Shown here in pieces: positions 1 through 11,439 of a DNA stretch of 64,000 nt; the first letter of the stretch is position 1; each line of letters starts with the position of its first letter. Under the pieces are notes generated by a model that saw nothing but the letters and a program-made list of their open reading frames with translations, did no database searches and was not told the origin of the DNA. This DNA comes from Imbricaverruca yamaguchii. Its lineage: Eukaryota > Arthropoda > Thecostraca > Neoverrucidae. Both the position numbers and the translations under genes were made by a program. The stretch spans positions 3,289,001-3,353,000 of the forward strand of contig JAOTOL010001643.1 in the NCBI GenBank assembly GCA_034440575.1, in the 5' to 3' direction.

Positions 1-1503
1 GATGGAGCCCGTCACCAGCTATCCAACGCCGTTTTCCGTTTGTCGCTAGCTAGCATAGTTCTAGAGATTTTAGGTGGCAGACATCTGCCCCCACCCCCGG
101 ACATGCGAAGTTGGCGCGGACCATCGGACGTGCGAGTGTTAAGGCCAATGATACAACTTTGGTGGCCGGAAGCTGGTCGAAGCCGATGAGCGTTACTATT
201 GCTTCACCCATCTGCGCATCTTTGGCGTACTCAGCTCGCCTTTGACTAGATGTCCTGTTCGGGAACTTCTGCTATTTCTCTGGGCCCGGAACGATTTTTG
301 CAGGGCCCCGATGGTGCCATCTACGGCATATATTAAGCTTTCGTACATGCGTTGGCTGACCCTGTCTACGCCTTGCGTTTGTTTCCGGTGCACCGTGCCT
401 ATCGTCTGGTGCGCTCCTGGCGGCCGTGTGCCTGGCGCGCCTTGTATACACCTGGTGCGTCTTGTGTATATCGGGATGCACTGATGCAAGCCGAAATGCA
501 CGCCTGAGTTTGGGTCTGCTCGCCCGGGATCTCGTCGAAGCCTGCTACGTTATGCAGGATGGACTACAACCACACATATTTTCGTGATCTGTCAGTTCTG
601 TCGGATGTTTACCTCGCACGTGACGTACGAATTTTGACGTCCTTGGTGTCCTTCCCTGGATGGCAGCTTTGTATGCCTTTCATGTACGGTTCGTGATGCT
701 ATTTTCGACTTTCCTGTCCGTGAAATACGCTTCAAAGAATGACGACTTCCTTACAGCGGACCCTCACTGGAGGAACCACTATGACTGGTCGTGTGATCAC
801 TAGAAGCAGGCTGCGAGACGCCCCACGTCATTTGACCCAGCTAAATAAGTCATCTACAGAATCAATCTTACTTCCAAAATACCTTGCTGCATATCAATGC
901 TCGAAGTGCATAGAGCACAGTGACAATTATGTGCGTTTGCGGCTTTTGATGGACGTGACTGGAGGAGCTTCAAATATTGCACGTGGATCACGTTTGTACC
1001 TCTGCTCCGGAGGTACTGGACTACAGTTCAGCAGAAAGTCATCACTGCTCTGGATTTATTAATTATGCGTTGGTCGCTTTATTGCAAGTTGCAAAATATC
1101 TATAATTTATGCATAGAGTTAACCCCAATTCGTCTGCAACAAAGTGGAGTCATTTATACTCCGATGGAACGTGGGTGGAATTGCTCCAAATCTTTTGACT
1201 GCAAAAGAGGAGTCCTCCCCCACGGAATCACTCAACTGCAGTGAATTGAACTCAAATGCACTGCCATTATTTGTGTTTTGTCATATTTATTTTTACACCA
1301 TTTGGCAGTCGGTAGATCGAACATAGCATCGCGCGGGAATTAATTGCAGCCGTATTTTATGCTGCCTAAATTGAGGAGCACAAACATGTTTTTGCTTCGG
1401 GTCACAAATATATTGTTGAATATTGAGTCGTGGGTTTATGGTTCTGTTAGTGATTTAAGTTCCGACCATTAGCACAGGTCCTTGCAGGGTGCAGTTCGTG
1501 TAG
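1..1503. other. Gene-free stretch, nothing recognised
   Basis: Only short open frames lie here (the longest about 107 codons at 739-1062, +), and none resembles a known family or has convincing splice sites. The first 500 bases are fairly GC-rich and the rest is mixed. This may be intergenic or intronic sequence. Confidence 0.5.
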
Positions 1504-1517
1504 TTGTAGGCTGTTTG

Positions 1518-1676
1518 GTTGGTTATTGGTTTTACGACACAGCGACCGTTAAGTCATGTAGCGTCGCCTATCTCTCACACCGATTGGTCGCGGGCGAAGA
1601 ATAGCGACAGGTGAGACTCGAACCCACAACCTTTCGACTGTGAGACGAGCAGCTTACCCCTAGACTACTCGTACCC
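1518..1676 (-). mobile_element. tRNA-derived SINE, family B, copy 1
   Basis: On the minus strand the element opens with a tRNA-like head. It has an A-box-like TAGTCTAGGGGTAAG and a B-box GGTTCGAGTCT, followed by a body containing CGCCCGCGACCAATCGG and an end reading AAAACCAATAACCAACC. It is flanked by a perfect 14-base direct repeat, TTGTAGGCTGTTTG, at 1504-1517 and 1677-1690, which I read as the target-site duplication. The second family member is at 11181-11367 (+). It has no coding capacity, so it would depend on another element's reverse transcriptase. Confidence 0.9.
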
Positions 1677-2044
1677 TTGTAGGCTGTTTGTTGGCGGGCT
1701 ACCATTACGTTGAAGGTGTTTTTACGTTTAATGTTACGTCTATGGGCGTTGCATTGACACAAAAGCCTTGTACTTCGTAAGTATATGCTGGTCGTGGCAC
1801 CTCTGCTGACATACCAGCCTTCATGAATACTGCCACATTGTCTTTGCCTCGAATAGACAAGGATTGCGGTTAAGTGGTATCTTTCTCAGTGCCTGTGTAA
1901 CTATGGTGTCAACGGTAGCTGATCGATCGTTCACAAAAGTGTAGTTTAGCTGCGGTCACATTCCATGGTGCATATGCTACATCGCGATGTCTGCTGCAAG
2001 TCATTCATTCAAATCCACCAGCCGTGAGTTGGCTGCGACACAAC

Positions 2045-2130
2045 GCATGTGATGCTTAGCGACGATTAGTCTGATGTAGGTATAGGCAATGCATGTGATG
2101 CTTAGCGACGATGAGCCTGATGTAGGTATA
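2045..2130. repeat. Direct repeat, 2 copies, 46-base period
   Basis: A 40-base block starting GCATGTGATGCTTAGCGACG occurs at 2045-2084 and again at 2091-2130 with only two differences. A short linker separates the copies. It is a local tandem duplication with no coding sense. Confidence 0.85.
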
Positions 2131-4520
2131 TTAGCTGCTGAGCTATTTGAAGGCAATGGTGATAATTATGCCTGGGTTGGTTCTTGGTAGCCTTCAGTAA
2201 AAAAATCACCGTGCCCCAATCTATCCTCTTCCTCGAAAGTTTACATGGTAGCCACTGATCATGGACACCATGTGCCATGAATATCCACGCTCACAACTTA
2301 TCATCAATCAACCCCCAATACCGAATTTAACGTGAATGAAATGTACTGTCGGTCAAGAGATGTTTTAGGTCCCTTTGTGCTCACCCTTACAAAGACAGAT
2401 ATTTCTCTTCTCGACGACTCTGGGACTGAGGTGTATATTTGAACGGTGAAAGCGCTGTCCACACGCTCCCATCGATGTCGTTACTCGTGGATCCTGGCGG
2501 AGGCCGATGTTTATCGCTGTTCGCATCCTTCGAGTGATATCGCTATTCGTGAATCCTGGGATGGAGGCTGGTATGCGTCTCACTGTTCACACCATCCCAG
2601 CGATGCAGATTTGTTTTTCGATGTCTTGTGTGCGTCATAATTGTAGGCATGTATTTTGAATTAAAATAGAATTGCTAAAATGTCCCATATTAATATATGA
2701 TTCTCTTCAGATCTAAACAGGGAAATGCAGTTAGAATTGTTTCTACATTTATCTTAACCTTACGTTGATAAATTTAACAAATACTGCAAATATTAGCAAA
2801 CATTGTTTATCAAGAACAGGGGATGAATAATTTCATCCTAAGGCTGGCACATTCCAGGAGGATGAAAAAACACATGAAAATACAGGTGAATTTGTGGCTG
2901 AATACTGGCGAGCATGATGGATAAATCCAAGATCAAAGCAAATATTTGAACGTCCCATCATTTTCTACACATTATAAAAGAGCAATAGCGCTCTGCCACG
3001 CGCGGTACAAGGTATTCATATGGTCATCTGTGGGCTTTTTTCGGCCAGTCTGAAGGATGAAAAATCCAGGTAAATGCGGGGCTTTATATACGGAAGTGCT
3101 ACGAATAAATCGCACAACAACTGGGATTTCCCAACTCTCCGTTCATTTTAGTGGGTGAAATTTTGCACAAAACCACTTACGAAGGTTTTTTACGTGCCAT
3201 ATTTTTTTGCAAAGCAAGAGGTCCTGACGTGTGGATGCTTGGAAAGTATGCTGAAGATGGAGACCAGTTCCTTGGTGATATGGCAAGGGAATACTATAAG
3301 TGAACAAAAATATAATTACTTCAAGTTCATTTTCTGATTTGAGCACACAAACTACTCGACATGTACACATATAAGTGAAAATTATGGGTTTTTTTCAATT
3401 GCCATTTGTCGATAGCTCTCTGGCTTTTTCCTTCGTCACAGGTAACAACCTGAATGCCATAATTCTCCCTTGTAGTGGAAATATTTGATCCTAGTTTTTT
3501 TCATGGCATTTTTTATATTGGTCCAGGTCCTTTCCAGTATAGTAGCCTCCCAACCGTTCAGATTAAATGTTAAAAAAATAAATTGCGAAGTGTGAATTGT
3601 GTCCTGTGGCACTAAAATTTGTCACGAAAGCGCAAAACCAAAACATCGCTGCGCTGAATTTGGTTACATTCAATTGTTTTCATAGCCTTGCATTTGGCAC
3701 TCGCGTGCATACAGTGCAGCGTGAGTTCTATGTGTACTGCATTGAGCTGAGTTAACCTTAAACCACCTCGGCCTACGTTGCACAGATGTGTGGTACAATG
3801 TAGATGATGAATATTTCAATATACATTGGTGATATATTAGTGGCAGATCCGTGGGCGCTGTTCGAAGGAAAGCATATGAGCAAGGTAGGGCGAGTGGATT
3901 CTAAGGTTGTTCTGCTTTGTTGGGAAGGGGAAAATTCAGAGCTGAATGAGGCTGAAATAGATATTGCAGGGGAGAGACGGTATTAGGTCTAAGAAGGCCG
4001 AATGGGCCGCCCGCCATGCCCAAAGGGGAACGCCACCTCATCTGCTGGAATGTTACTCTGGCCTCCTTTCCATCCCCTACTGTTGAGGTGCCACCCATCC
4101 GGGAGGTCGGAGTGCACCCCTACCCTTTGGTCCCCGCTTCCTAGAAAGGCAAGTTAGTGCCACCCCAGCACATCTTTAGCCTCCACCAGCCCGACAGCTC
4201 AGCCACACGCACCCTGTAAATTCCTGTATCCGACCCCATTTGACGCTGAATTATGTGATGCTGAATATTCCTACAGAGGAGGAGCCTTAACATGTTGCAA
4301 GGTGTAGACAGGGCAGGAATTATGAATTCAGCACCCAATTATATTTGCATGAGGACAAGTGTAAAAGAAACTATGAATTTACAAAAGAAGTAGTTAAATA
4401 AGTAGCTGAAGAAACATGAAAGATAATGCAACTATGAGCCACGGGGGCCAATGGCATAAGAACAGGGCAGTTCCACCCAACCCCCCACCCCCACACTTTG
4501 AAACTGGCGGGCAATATCTG
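2131..4520. other. AT-rich gene-free stretch
   Basis: No gene is recognisable. At about 2470-2575 a block of roughly 74 bases is duplicated in diverged form (TCGTGGATCCTGGCGGAGGC against TCGTGAATCCTGGGATGGAGGC). The part at 3985-4150 is pyrimidine/GC-rich and slightly resembles 60600-60680, perhaps untranslated sequence of an old retroelement. All open frames are short. Confidence 0.4.
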
Positions 4521-4529
4521 GCATTTTTT

Positions 4530-5140
4530 CATCTCCCCCCTCTCCAATTATAAAACATTTCAGTCTCATGGTACATCCTGCTGCCTCCCGCCCCCCACAT
4601 AAAAAAATGTTCCTTATGGCCCCGACAGGTGCCATTTTGGTTGCACTTTGTGGACATTAAGAACTAGTTGTCCACAACATTTGTCAATTAGCTATCCATG
4701 AAATAATGAAAGGAAATTATTTTATCCCTTTAATACCAGTCTATGCTATTTTTTAGACTGCTTTGCATACTGGCAATGTCAATTGTGAGTGATAGCTGGT
4801 TCCAATGTTAACTACCCTGCTAGTAAAGAAAGACTGTCTTGTCTTTATCCTGATATGATGAACTTTGATTTTCAATTGGTGGTCTCTAATAACTAATTGC
4901 ATAATTTGTATTATCCTGGAGATGTATCTGTTGCTTGCTGACGATGTATAAATTTAAATACCTTGATGAGACATCCCCTTATTTTTATGCATCTAAGTGT
5001 ACACACATTCTTATCTTTTTTAATCTTGTCTCATATTCTAGGTTGCTCAAATTACTAATCCTCTTTTGCACTCTAAATATTTCCAACTTTTTCTAAAGCT
5101 ATAGGGGATCAAGCTCCACTATTTAAAATGTGGCCTAAAA
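4530..5140 (-). pseudogene. Decayed 3' end of a CR1-like non-LTR retrotransposon
   Basis: Minus-strand translation, with many stops and frame changes, follows the C-terminal part of CR1 ORF2. A leucine-rich stretch around IKIRGCLIKVFKFIH matches copy A's LRGDLIEVFKFVHG. FTSRVVN matches the FFTNSVVEHW motif, and a lysine/isoleucine stretch matches FKNSIDNHY. The tail TGCAACCAA followed by a GC-rich run also matches the end of copy A near 8910-8945. It stands head to head with copy A and is clearly older. This is a dead fragment, not a gene. Confidence 0.7.
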
Positions 5141-5551
5141 TTTTGTTGTTGCTTCTGTTGAATCTAAATCGCATTGAGGATATGCGAAATAATTATCTCT
5201 GTGAGATAGTACAATTTTGGTTTCGCTGATGACTGGTATTCGTAGAAACTATCCACATTTCCAGTCACACTCGCGGTTATATCGCTTTGAAGTTCAGCCA
5301 TGCACAATTAAAAGTTGTTATTGGCTTGGTTAGTGCTTCCGTTGATGGCGTCGGTGCTGACTGTTCAGATGCTTCGTTTCATTCTTATATTAAATGTTGA
5401 TCGTGGGCTGTATTATTCATTTAGTAGAGTTGCGGCATGGCCTCCGCCAGAGATGATGCTCCATTGAGACCAAATGACTAAGGACATCAACACGTCACAA
5501 ACAGGAAAACAAAAGCAGTGTCAGTATTAGTGACATTGCCGTAGTTACAGC

Positions 5552-5600
5552 TCCAGAAGAAGCTCCTCACTCCTGCTAGGAGTGAGGAGCTTCTGCTGGA
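5552..5600. repeat. Inverted repeat at the 5' edge of CR1 copy A
   Basis: Arms 5552-5574 and 5578-5600 are reverse complements over 23 bases with one mismatch, separated by a 3-base loop. The right arm is genuine CR1 ORF1 sequence (codons for RSEELLLDY start here). The left arm has no counterpart in copy B and marks where homology to the element stops. Confidence 0.85.
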
Positions 5601-5900
5601 CTACAGGGCCCTTCTGGCCACCTTGAAGTGTAACAATTGAGTCATTGTAACAACAATTTTTCATAGGGCTAGAGCATTCCCTGAGTGGAGCTCTAGGGCA
5701 CTGGCAGCCAACGCCAGGGTAGGTAAGCTCTGCCATGAGTTAGGTTTCACCTTTGTAGATGAATGGTGCAGGTTTTATGCATCGTGGGACCTCTATCAGA
5801 ACGATGGCCTGCACTTCTCCGAGAAGAGGGTCCATGTGTTAGGCAAAGTGTATGAGCATGTCCTTCAGGGAAACTAGGAAATGGGGTAGGGAGGGATGAA
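5578..5900 (+). pseudogene. CR1 ORF1 remnant: C-terminal part of an SGNH/GDSL-type esterase domain
   Basis: Translation gives SEELLLDYRALLATLK, then ALAANARVGKLCHELGFTF, and NDGLHFSEKRVHVLGKVYEH. The last is the DxxH block that carries the catalytic Asp and His in SGNH hydrolases. CR1 elements are known to encode such an esterase in ORF1. The Ser (GDS) and Gly/Asn blocks are absent because the copy is truncated at its 5' side. A stop (TGA) lies near 5638 within the domain. The downstream endonuclease frame begins almost at once. Confidence 0.8.
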
Positions 5901-5906
5901 ATTGCA

Positions 5907-8875
5907 TTGCCAACTCAGGAATATTCCAATAGTGTCAGCCAAGGCCATAGAACCTCAAAGTCAGGAACTAGAGACAGCAGTAGTTCAAGGAGGCAGAGTG
6001 ATAGTTCATCCAGTGATAAAAGAAATCCTCAGTATGAAAAATCCAAAGGTAGTTATGGAGCATTTGTTAAGTGTATGATGTTTAATGCTCAGGGTATCCG
6101 ATCCAAATTTGATGAGTTCAATTGTTATGTTGCTGAGGAGGAACCAGATTTTCTTTGCATTACGGAGGCATGGGTCAGTGAAGGGTATTTTGGAGATGAC
6201 TTGCAAGACTATGAGATCCAGGGATACAATATGTTTTCGTGCAATATGGGTCCAGCAATGAAGGGTGGTGGTGTAATGCTCTATGTGAATAGCTTATTCA
6301 GTTCTCAAAAAGTAGCAGGTGGGGATAAAAATGTGTCTGTGGAGTCCATTTGGCTTGATGTCACTGTGGGAAAAGGCAACAGTAATACTCTGAGGATATG
6401 AGCTTTCTACCGATCAGGGACCCTGCCACATTCTCAGCAACTGGAGCTTGACACGGTGATTGGTGAGGAAATCAGTAGAAACTTTCAGAGGAAGTGCATT
6501 ATTCTTGGTGACTTTGATCAAAAAGGATATGAAAATTTTGGTGTTGGCTCCCCATCATGCAAAATGTTTAGGAAATGCCTTGAAGAGGACCTGTTCTTAC
6601 ACCAGTTTGTATCTGAACCTACCAGGCATGGCTCATTCTTGGACCTTGTATTCTCGGATTTAAGTGACTTGGTTCAAGACTTCACTGTAGGAGAAACTCT
6701 GGGAAGAAGTGACCATAACATAGTTAGGTTCAAGGCACTTGTAGGGGAGATTATTAAGGATAATTTGGTAAAGGTTCCAAATTTCACCAGAGCAGACTGT
6801 GACTGCATGAGAGCGGCTTTAAGTGCCATCAGATGGGAAGAAGAATTCTCCAAGTTAAATGCCTGAAATGTGGGAAAAGTTCAAATCTTACTTGAAGGAA
6901 ATTCAGATTAGACATGTCCCCCAGAAGCAAAGACGCAAAAGAAGGGTAGGAAAGCCAACATGGCTTACACCAGATTTGATAAAAGCAATTAAGGCTCAGA
7001 AAACTGCATTTAGAGTCTTTAAAGAAGCTTCAAATGTCGTTAATCTAAAGGCGTATCGAAATGCCACAGACACTGTGAAGCAAAAAAACCAGAGCAGCAA
7101 AGCGAGCAAAAGAACTGGATTTAGCTAGAAACTGTAATGGGGACAGTAAAAAGTTCTTTAATTTCTACAAGCTGAGTAAAGTTTCTAGCACAATTGGCCC
7201 ACTGGAAGTAAACGGGACTACATTGGGTGAAGATAATGAGATAGTTGAGGAGCTGAGCAAGCAGTTTAAATCAGTGTTTACATTGGAAGATATGACCAAT
7301 CTGCCGACCGTACACCATAGTTCAGTGACATGTGATGTGATAAATGATGTTGATTTCATTGATAGTGATATCATATCAGGAAAATAAAGCCAAACAAGGC
7401 AGCAGGACCTGATGAAATTTATGCTAGGGTGTTACGGGAAACTGAAAAGGAACTGGCATTTCCACTTAGTATAATATTTTGTAGATCAGTTTCACAAAAT
7501 GAAATTCCAACCGATTGGAAAATGGCAAATGTAGTTCATATTTTCAAGAAAGGAGAAAGAGGGAAAGTTGAAAACTATAGGCCAGTAAGTCTCCCATCCC
7601 TAGTCTGCAAGGTACTCGAATCAATTATCAAGGATAGAATAGTTAGTTATCTGGAAGGCAGCAGATTGATTTAAGATACTCAACATGGGCTTAGAAAAGG
7701 ACGATGGTGTCTCACAAATCTCTTGGACTTTTTTAACTTCGCCACAGAACAATTTGATCAGGGAAATCAGGTTGATGTAGCATATCTTGACTTTAGTAAG
7801 GCCTTTGACAAGGTACCCCATAAACGGTTAATGATACAGCTTTAGTCCCATGGTATTGCAGGTAGCATCTTAAAATGGATAGAGTTGTGGCTTCAGATAG
7901 ACAGCAAAGAGTGATGCTAAATGGCACAATGTCATCATGGCAACATTTTCTTAGTGGAGTCCCCCAGGGGTCAGTACTGGGGCTACTACTGTTCATTATA
8001 TTTGTAAATAACATTGAAAGTGGCCTAAGCGGTAAGGTTTTGCAATTTGCGGATGATTTGAAGGTCGTTAGGGTAATAACAGGTCAAGATGAGCACATCT
8101 CGCTGCAAAAAGACTTGGACGAACTTGTGAAATGGTTCGAAGAATGGCAAATGAAATTTAATTTTGATTAGTGCAAAATCATGCTTATAGGTAAGCAGCA
8201 TATGGAGGCTCCATACTTGATGGGTTGCCAAGTGCTATCAGTGACTCAACAGGAGAAGGATTTAGGTGTTATTCTAAGCACAAAATTGGGGGCATCAGAA
8301 CAAACCAAGGAACCCAGGAAGAAGGCACTGAGAATGCTCGGGGCAATAAATAGGAATGTATCATCCAGAAGTGAGGAAGTCATCAGGAAGCTTTACTGTG
8401 CATATGTCAGGCCACATTTGGAATACTGCATCCAAGCTTGGTCTCCTAGCTATGAAAAGATTGTTGGCTTTTGAGAGAGTACAAAGAGGGCTACAAAATG
8501 GTTAATGGCATAAGCAACCTGGCATATGAGGAAAGATTGAAGAAATTGAATATGTTTTCATTTAGATATAGGAAGCTGAGAGGAGATCTCATCGAGGTCT
8601 TTAAATTTGTCCATGGTCTGGAGAGGGGATATCTTGGGGAAATGTTTGAATTGAACAGAAATGATGCAATTAGAGGTCATAAATTCAAAATTCAAGTTAA
8701 CCGCAGCAGAACAAGGTTAAGGCAGACTTTCTTCACCAACAGTGTAGTGGAACACTGGAACCAGCTGCCAGAAAACATTGTCAGCAGCAGCACATTCAAC
8801 ATCTTTAAAAACAGCATAGACAATCATTATAAGAATGGAGGTCTTGCTTTTCAGTGTTACAGGGGGGCTTATTGA
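5907..8875 (+). pseudogene. CR1 ORF2 pseudogene: AP endonuclease plus reverse transcriptase
   Basis: A low-complexity Ser-rich lead (about 5910-6060) precedes the endonuclease. Visible motifs are FNAQGIRSK, ITEAW, GGGVMLYV, LGDFD (usually GDFN) and the catalytic SDHN. The reverse transcriptase follows with NKAAGPDEIYARVL, ENYRPVSLPSLVCKVLE, YLDFSKAFDKVPH, GVPQGSVLG and the active-site FADD near 8050. The C-terminal part has RGDLIEVFKFVHGL and NQLPENIVSSSTF. Breaks include a TGA at 6399-6401, a frameshift before 6456, further shifts near 6860 and 7120, a TAA at 7672-7674, a TAG near 7843, a TAG near 8167 and a shift near 8470. It would have acted at the genomic target site, nicking DNA and priming cDNA from its own RNA. 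It is now non-functional. Confidence 0.92.
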
Positions 8876-8950
8876 CAGATTTGGTGGGAAACTGATTCAG
8901 TGTACAGAGTGCAACCAAGAAGGGCCCTTGTGGCTCATAGTTGCACTTAT

Positions 8951-9534
8951 CTTTTTTGTCTTTATGTCTTTACGTCCAGTTGCAGCCGAAAAGCAGACGT
9001 AGAAATATGCAGCCAGATGATTCGAAAGTGCTGTCAGACACAGACACTGTGATACTGTCGTTCTACGGGCACTGGTTCAGCATTTGAGGACGTGACATGT
9101 CACAGGTATGATAACAGTTATTTGGATTGCATAGGTCAGCACCGCCACCCAGAGATGTAGGCTTCGTGATCAGGTCTGCATGATGACTGGTCAGCGAGGC
9201 AGTGGGCAAGGTAGATGGTACCTGTAACACAATGCCAACCAATCAAATACACCCACATGCAGCTCATGGCATTTGGGTGAGGCCAGCATCCGCGTTGTAC
9301 ATGCAGGTTTAAGTGGCAGGTCCTAGATGCGCGAAATTTATCTTCTCCAAGGGACGGAACAGTCAATTACTTCGCATTTACCTTTGTACCTTTGCACGCA
9401 TCACGGTCTGCCATCAATCACATTGAGAAAAACCACAGCCATTAAGCACCCGACATGCACAGGTGAAACTAACACGCCGAAGTATAACATGCGATGTAGG
9501 TCTTTGATAGGGCGGTGCACAGGTGTCCTTCCGC
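8951..9534. other. Gene-free stretch
   Basis: No repeat family, splice-supported exon or long open frame is recognisable between the CR1 3' tail and the possible exon at 9535. Confidence 0.5.
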
Positions 9535-9699
9535 CATGTGTGGCAAGATTAATGTGAAGAAGTACCAAACAATGGAATTGCCTGTTCCATTTCAAGCACC
9601 GAGCTACATTCATGAACTCAATAAAGAAAGGGAGAAGCAAAATGAGAAGTATGTGAAGGTACTGACCTCAACAAAGTGGTTCAGGAAGAGTGTACGCAA
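9535..9699 (+). CDS. Possible internal coding exon, unknown protein
   Basis: An open stretch has protein-like composition. It includes MELPVPFQAPSYIHELNKER and then KQNEKYVKVLTSTKWFRK, a charged, probably helical segment. A good 5' splice-site match, AAG|GTACTG, occurs at about 9658, which would end the exon after KYVK. An alternative is that reading continues to the KWFRK segment near 9690. After that the frame turns hydrophobic and looks non-coding. I do not recognise the family and no neighbouring exon was found, so boundaries are approximate. Confidence 0.22.
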
Positions 9700-9832
9700 C
9701 ATACCATTTGTCCAAATTTGTATGATTATGTTTGCCATGCCATGTGTTCATTTTATTAGTATGATGACACAATCTGGGTTTTCATCATGCTGCTTCTATT
9801 CAACATTTTCATATTTCGCTATCTCAGAGTGA

Positions 9833-11165
9833 TTTTGTTTTTCATCCGCACAGGTACTGAAAAAGTAATTTTAAGACATTGGTCAGACTGTACATTTATT
9901 CCACATATTTGTATCTGAACATGATGGCACACCACGATGGTCACGCTCCAGGGGTGCTGGCTTTACTTCCGTGAAGCCTGCGTGCCGTGACAACCGCGTC
10001 CGCACCAACAGCTTTCAAATTGGTGGTCATATGCGATGTTTGTCGGCTGTGGCAAACGAGCTCACGTTTGGGCGAAACGGCTGCAATTTTAAAACTAGCG
10101 CACCCAGCTGTGTATAACATATTGGGCTGAATTCCGCGGCGGCGGTTGGAGTAACCCGCGCACGCGAGCAGTAAAACTGCATAGCCAGTTAAACGTTCAA
10201 AGGGCGGTAAATAACGGACCCGTCGACATGTGCACTTATCCGGCCACGGTCGGCTTACACACGTACACACGACGTGTATGTTAGCTGGCGAGCCTGTGCT
10301 CCTTCGCCATGCCGCGACCGTGCCCACCGTTTCACACGCGGGGGCACGGTCGGCGCTGCCAAACCGGTTTGAGCGCGCGGCCGGCCGTACCCCGACGCCG
10401 GCCGGCCGGCCCGTCATCTGTGTCGGCCGGCTGGCCGGTGGCGGCGCCTCACCCCCGCGTCACGGCTGGCGGGCTCAGTTAGTAAGATCCGCGCGAAATG
10501 TCGCCTTCACGCGCCGGCAAGCGCCGAGGCGGTGTATTGTTTCGCACACTCCAGGCCGGGCGACGCGAGGCGGCGCGCGGCACATCGAGTTGGCTGCTCG
10601 GGACGGCCGCTGCCGCTGCCGCTGTGGGCGGCGGACACGCCAGTCATTACCGGCGCGGGCCTGATCAATGCCAGCCGCCTTTCGGCTTCCCGGAATTGTA
10701 TTGTGAGCGGGAAACCTGTCAATTGCGTGTGCCGATGACCGGCTGGGAAGCTCCTGACCGAGTCCGGCCCCCCGAAGCTACTGGAAGTAATCCTGCGCGC
10801 TCGCTACCGCTCGGACCCATGTCCAGTTGTGGCCCACCTGACCGGTGCTCATTCACAAAGTGTGTAGATGTAATCATTGTCGCCCGGTTGAAACCGCTTG
10901 GATCGGGGCCCGTCTATAGGACGGACGAGCCGATGCGGTGCGACACTGCGACTCGGACCGTCGCCGTCCTCCCGCCCGGCTGGGCGGCCACGGGCCGGCG
11001 TCGCCAAGTTACAGCCAGTCGCACAACTCCGCGGACGTAATGACGCTGACGGGCCTCGTCCGATACCGACCGCGCACTGGCGTATCGATTTATGGCCGTG
11101 CCGTCCACCGCTGTCCATACGTAATCACGCGCACCATTTGCATCGCATCTGGCTGATGTGGTCGG
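9833..11165. other. GC- and CpG-rich stretch upstream of the NOS1AP-like exon
   Basis: From about 10130 to 11160 the sequence is GC-rich with many CG dinucleotides. Overlapping open frames run on both strands, which is expected of GC-rich DNA. No domain is recognisable in any frame. It may be an intron or a CpG-rich regulatory stretch of the NOS1AP-like gene, but nothing decides this. Confidence 0.4.
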
Positions 11166-11180
11166 GCGTGGCGGCCGTGA

Positions 11181-11367
11181 GACGAGCTTTTAGGGGACGA
11201 GTAGGGACGAGTAGTCTAGTGGTAAGTTACCCGTCTCACGATCTAAAGATTGTGTGTTTGCGTCTCACTTATCGCCACTCTTCGCCCGCAACCAATCGGC
11301 GTGAGAGATTGGCGACGCTATATGACTCAACGGTCGACGTGTCGCAAAGCCAATAACCAGAACCAGA
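11181..11367 (+). mobile_element. tRNA-derived SINE, family B, copy 2 (in the NOS1AP-like gene)
   Basis: The head contains GACGAGTAGTCTAGTGGTAAG (A box) and, in place of the B box, a diverged GTGTTTGCGTCTCAC. The body has CGCCCGCAACCAATCGG and the end reads AAGCCAATAACCAGAACC. A perfect 15-base direct repeat, GCGTGGCGGCCGTGA, flanks it at 11166-11180 and 11368-11382. Part of the head (GGGACGAGTAG) is duplicated at the 5' edge. The downstream duplication ends only 57 bases before the exon at 11440, so the element lies in the last intron in sense orientation. Confidence 0.92.
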
Positions 11368-11439
11368 GCGTGGCGGCCGTGACCCACGCACCCACACCCG
11401 GCTGCCCACATGTCGAATAACGCACGTCTTCCACCGCAG

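Larger units (their letters stand above)
5578..8950 (+). mobile_element. CR1-clade non-LTR retrotransposon, copy A (5'-truncated, broken)
   Basis: The element reads through the end of an SGNH-esterase-like ORF1, an APE-type endonuclease, a reverse transcriptase and the CR1 C-terminal region, then a short 3' tail ending near 8950. It begins inside the esterase at the inverted repeat 5552-5600. It shares the same order of domains, with recognisably similar sequence, with the inverted copy B at 14832-18116. Several stops and frameshifts make it inactive. No target-site duplication could be assigned. Confidence 0.92.

Noticed and set aside
4060..4140. Similarity between 4060-4140 and 60600-60680 as a shared retroelement 5' UTR
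   Set aside because: Only about 30 bases align with several changes. Suggestive but too weak to call without a search.
10230..11356. Several overlapping frames of 144-180 codons upstream of the NOS1AP-like exon as possible PTB-domain exons
   Set aside because: None contains PTB-domain motifs, and frames are open on both strands because of the GC-rich sequence.
11410..11439. ATG at 11410 as the start of a small 117-residue protein
   Set aside because: The ten codons before 11440 have no match to the family, and the acceptor CTTCCACCGCAG stands right where conservation begins.
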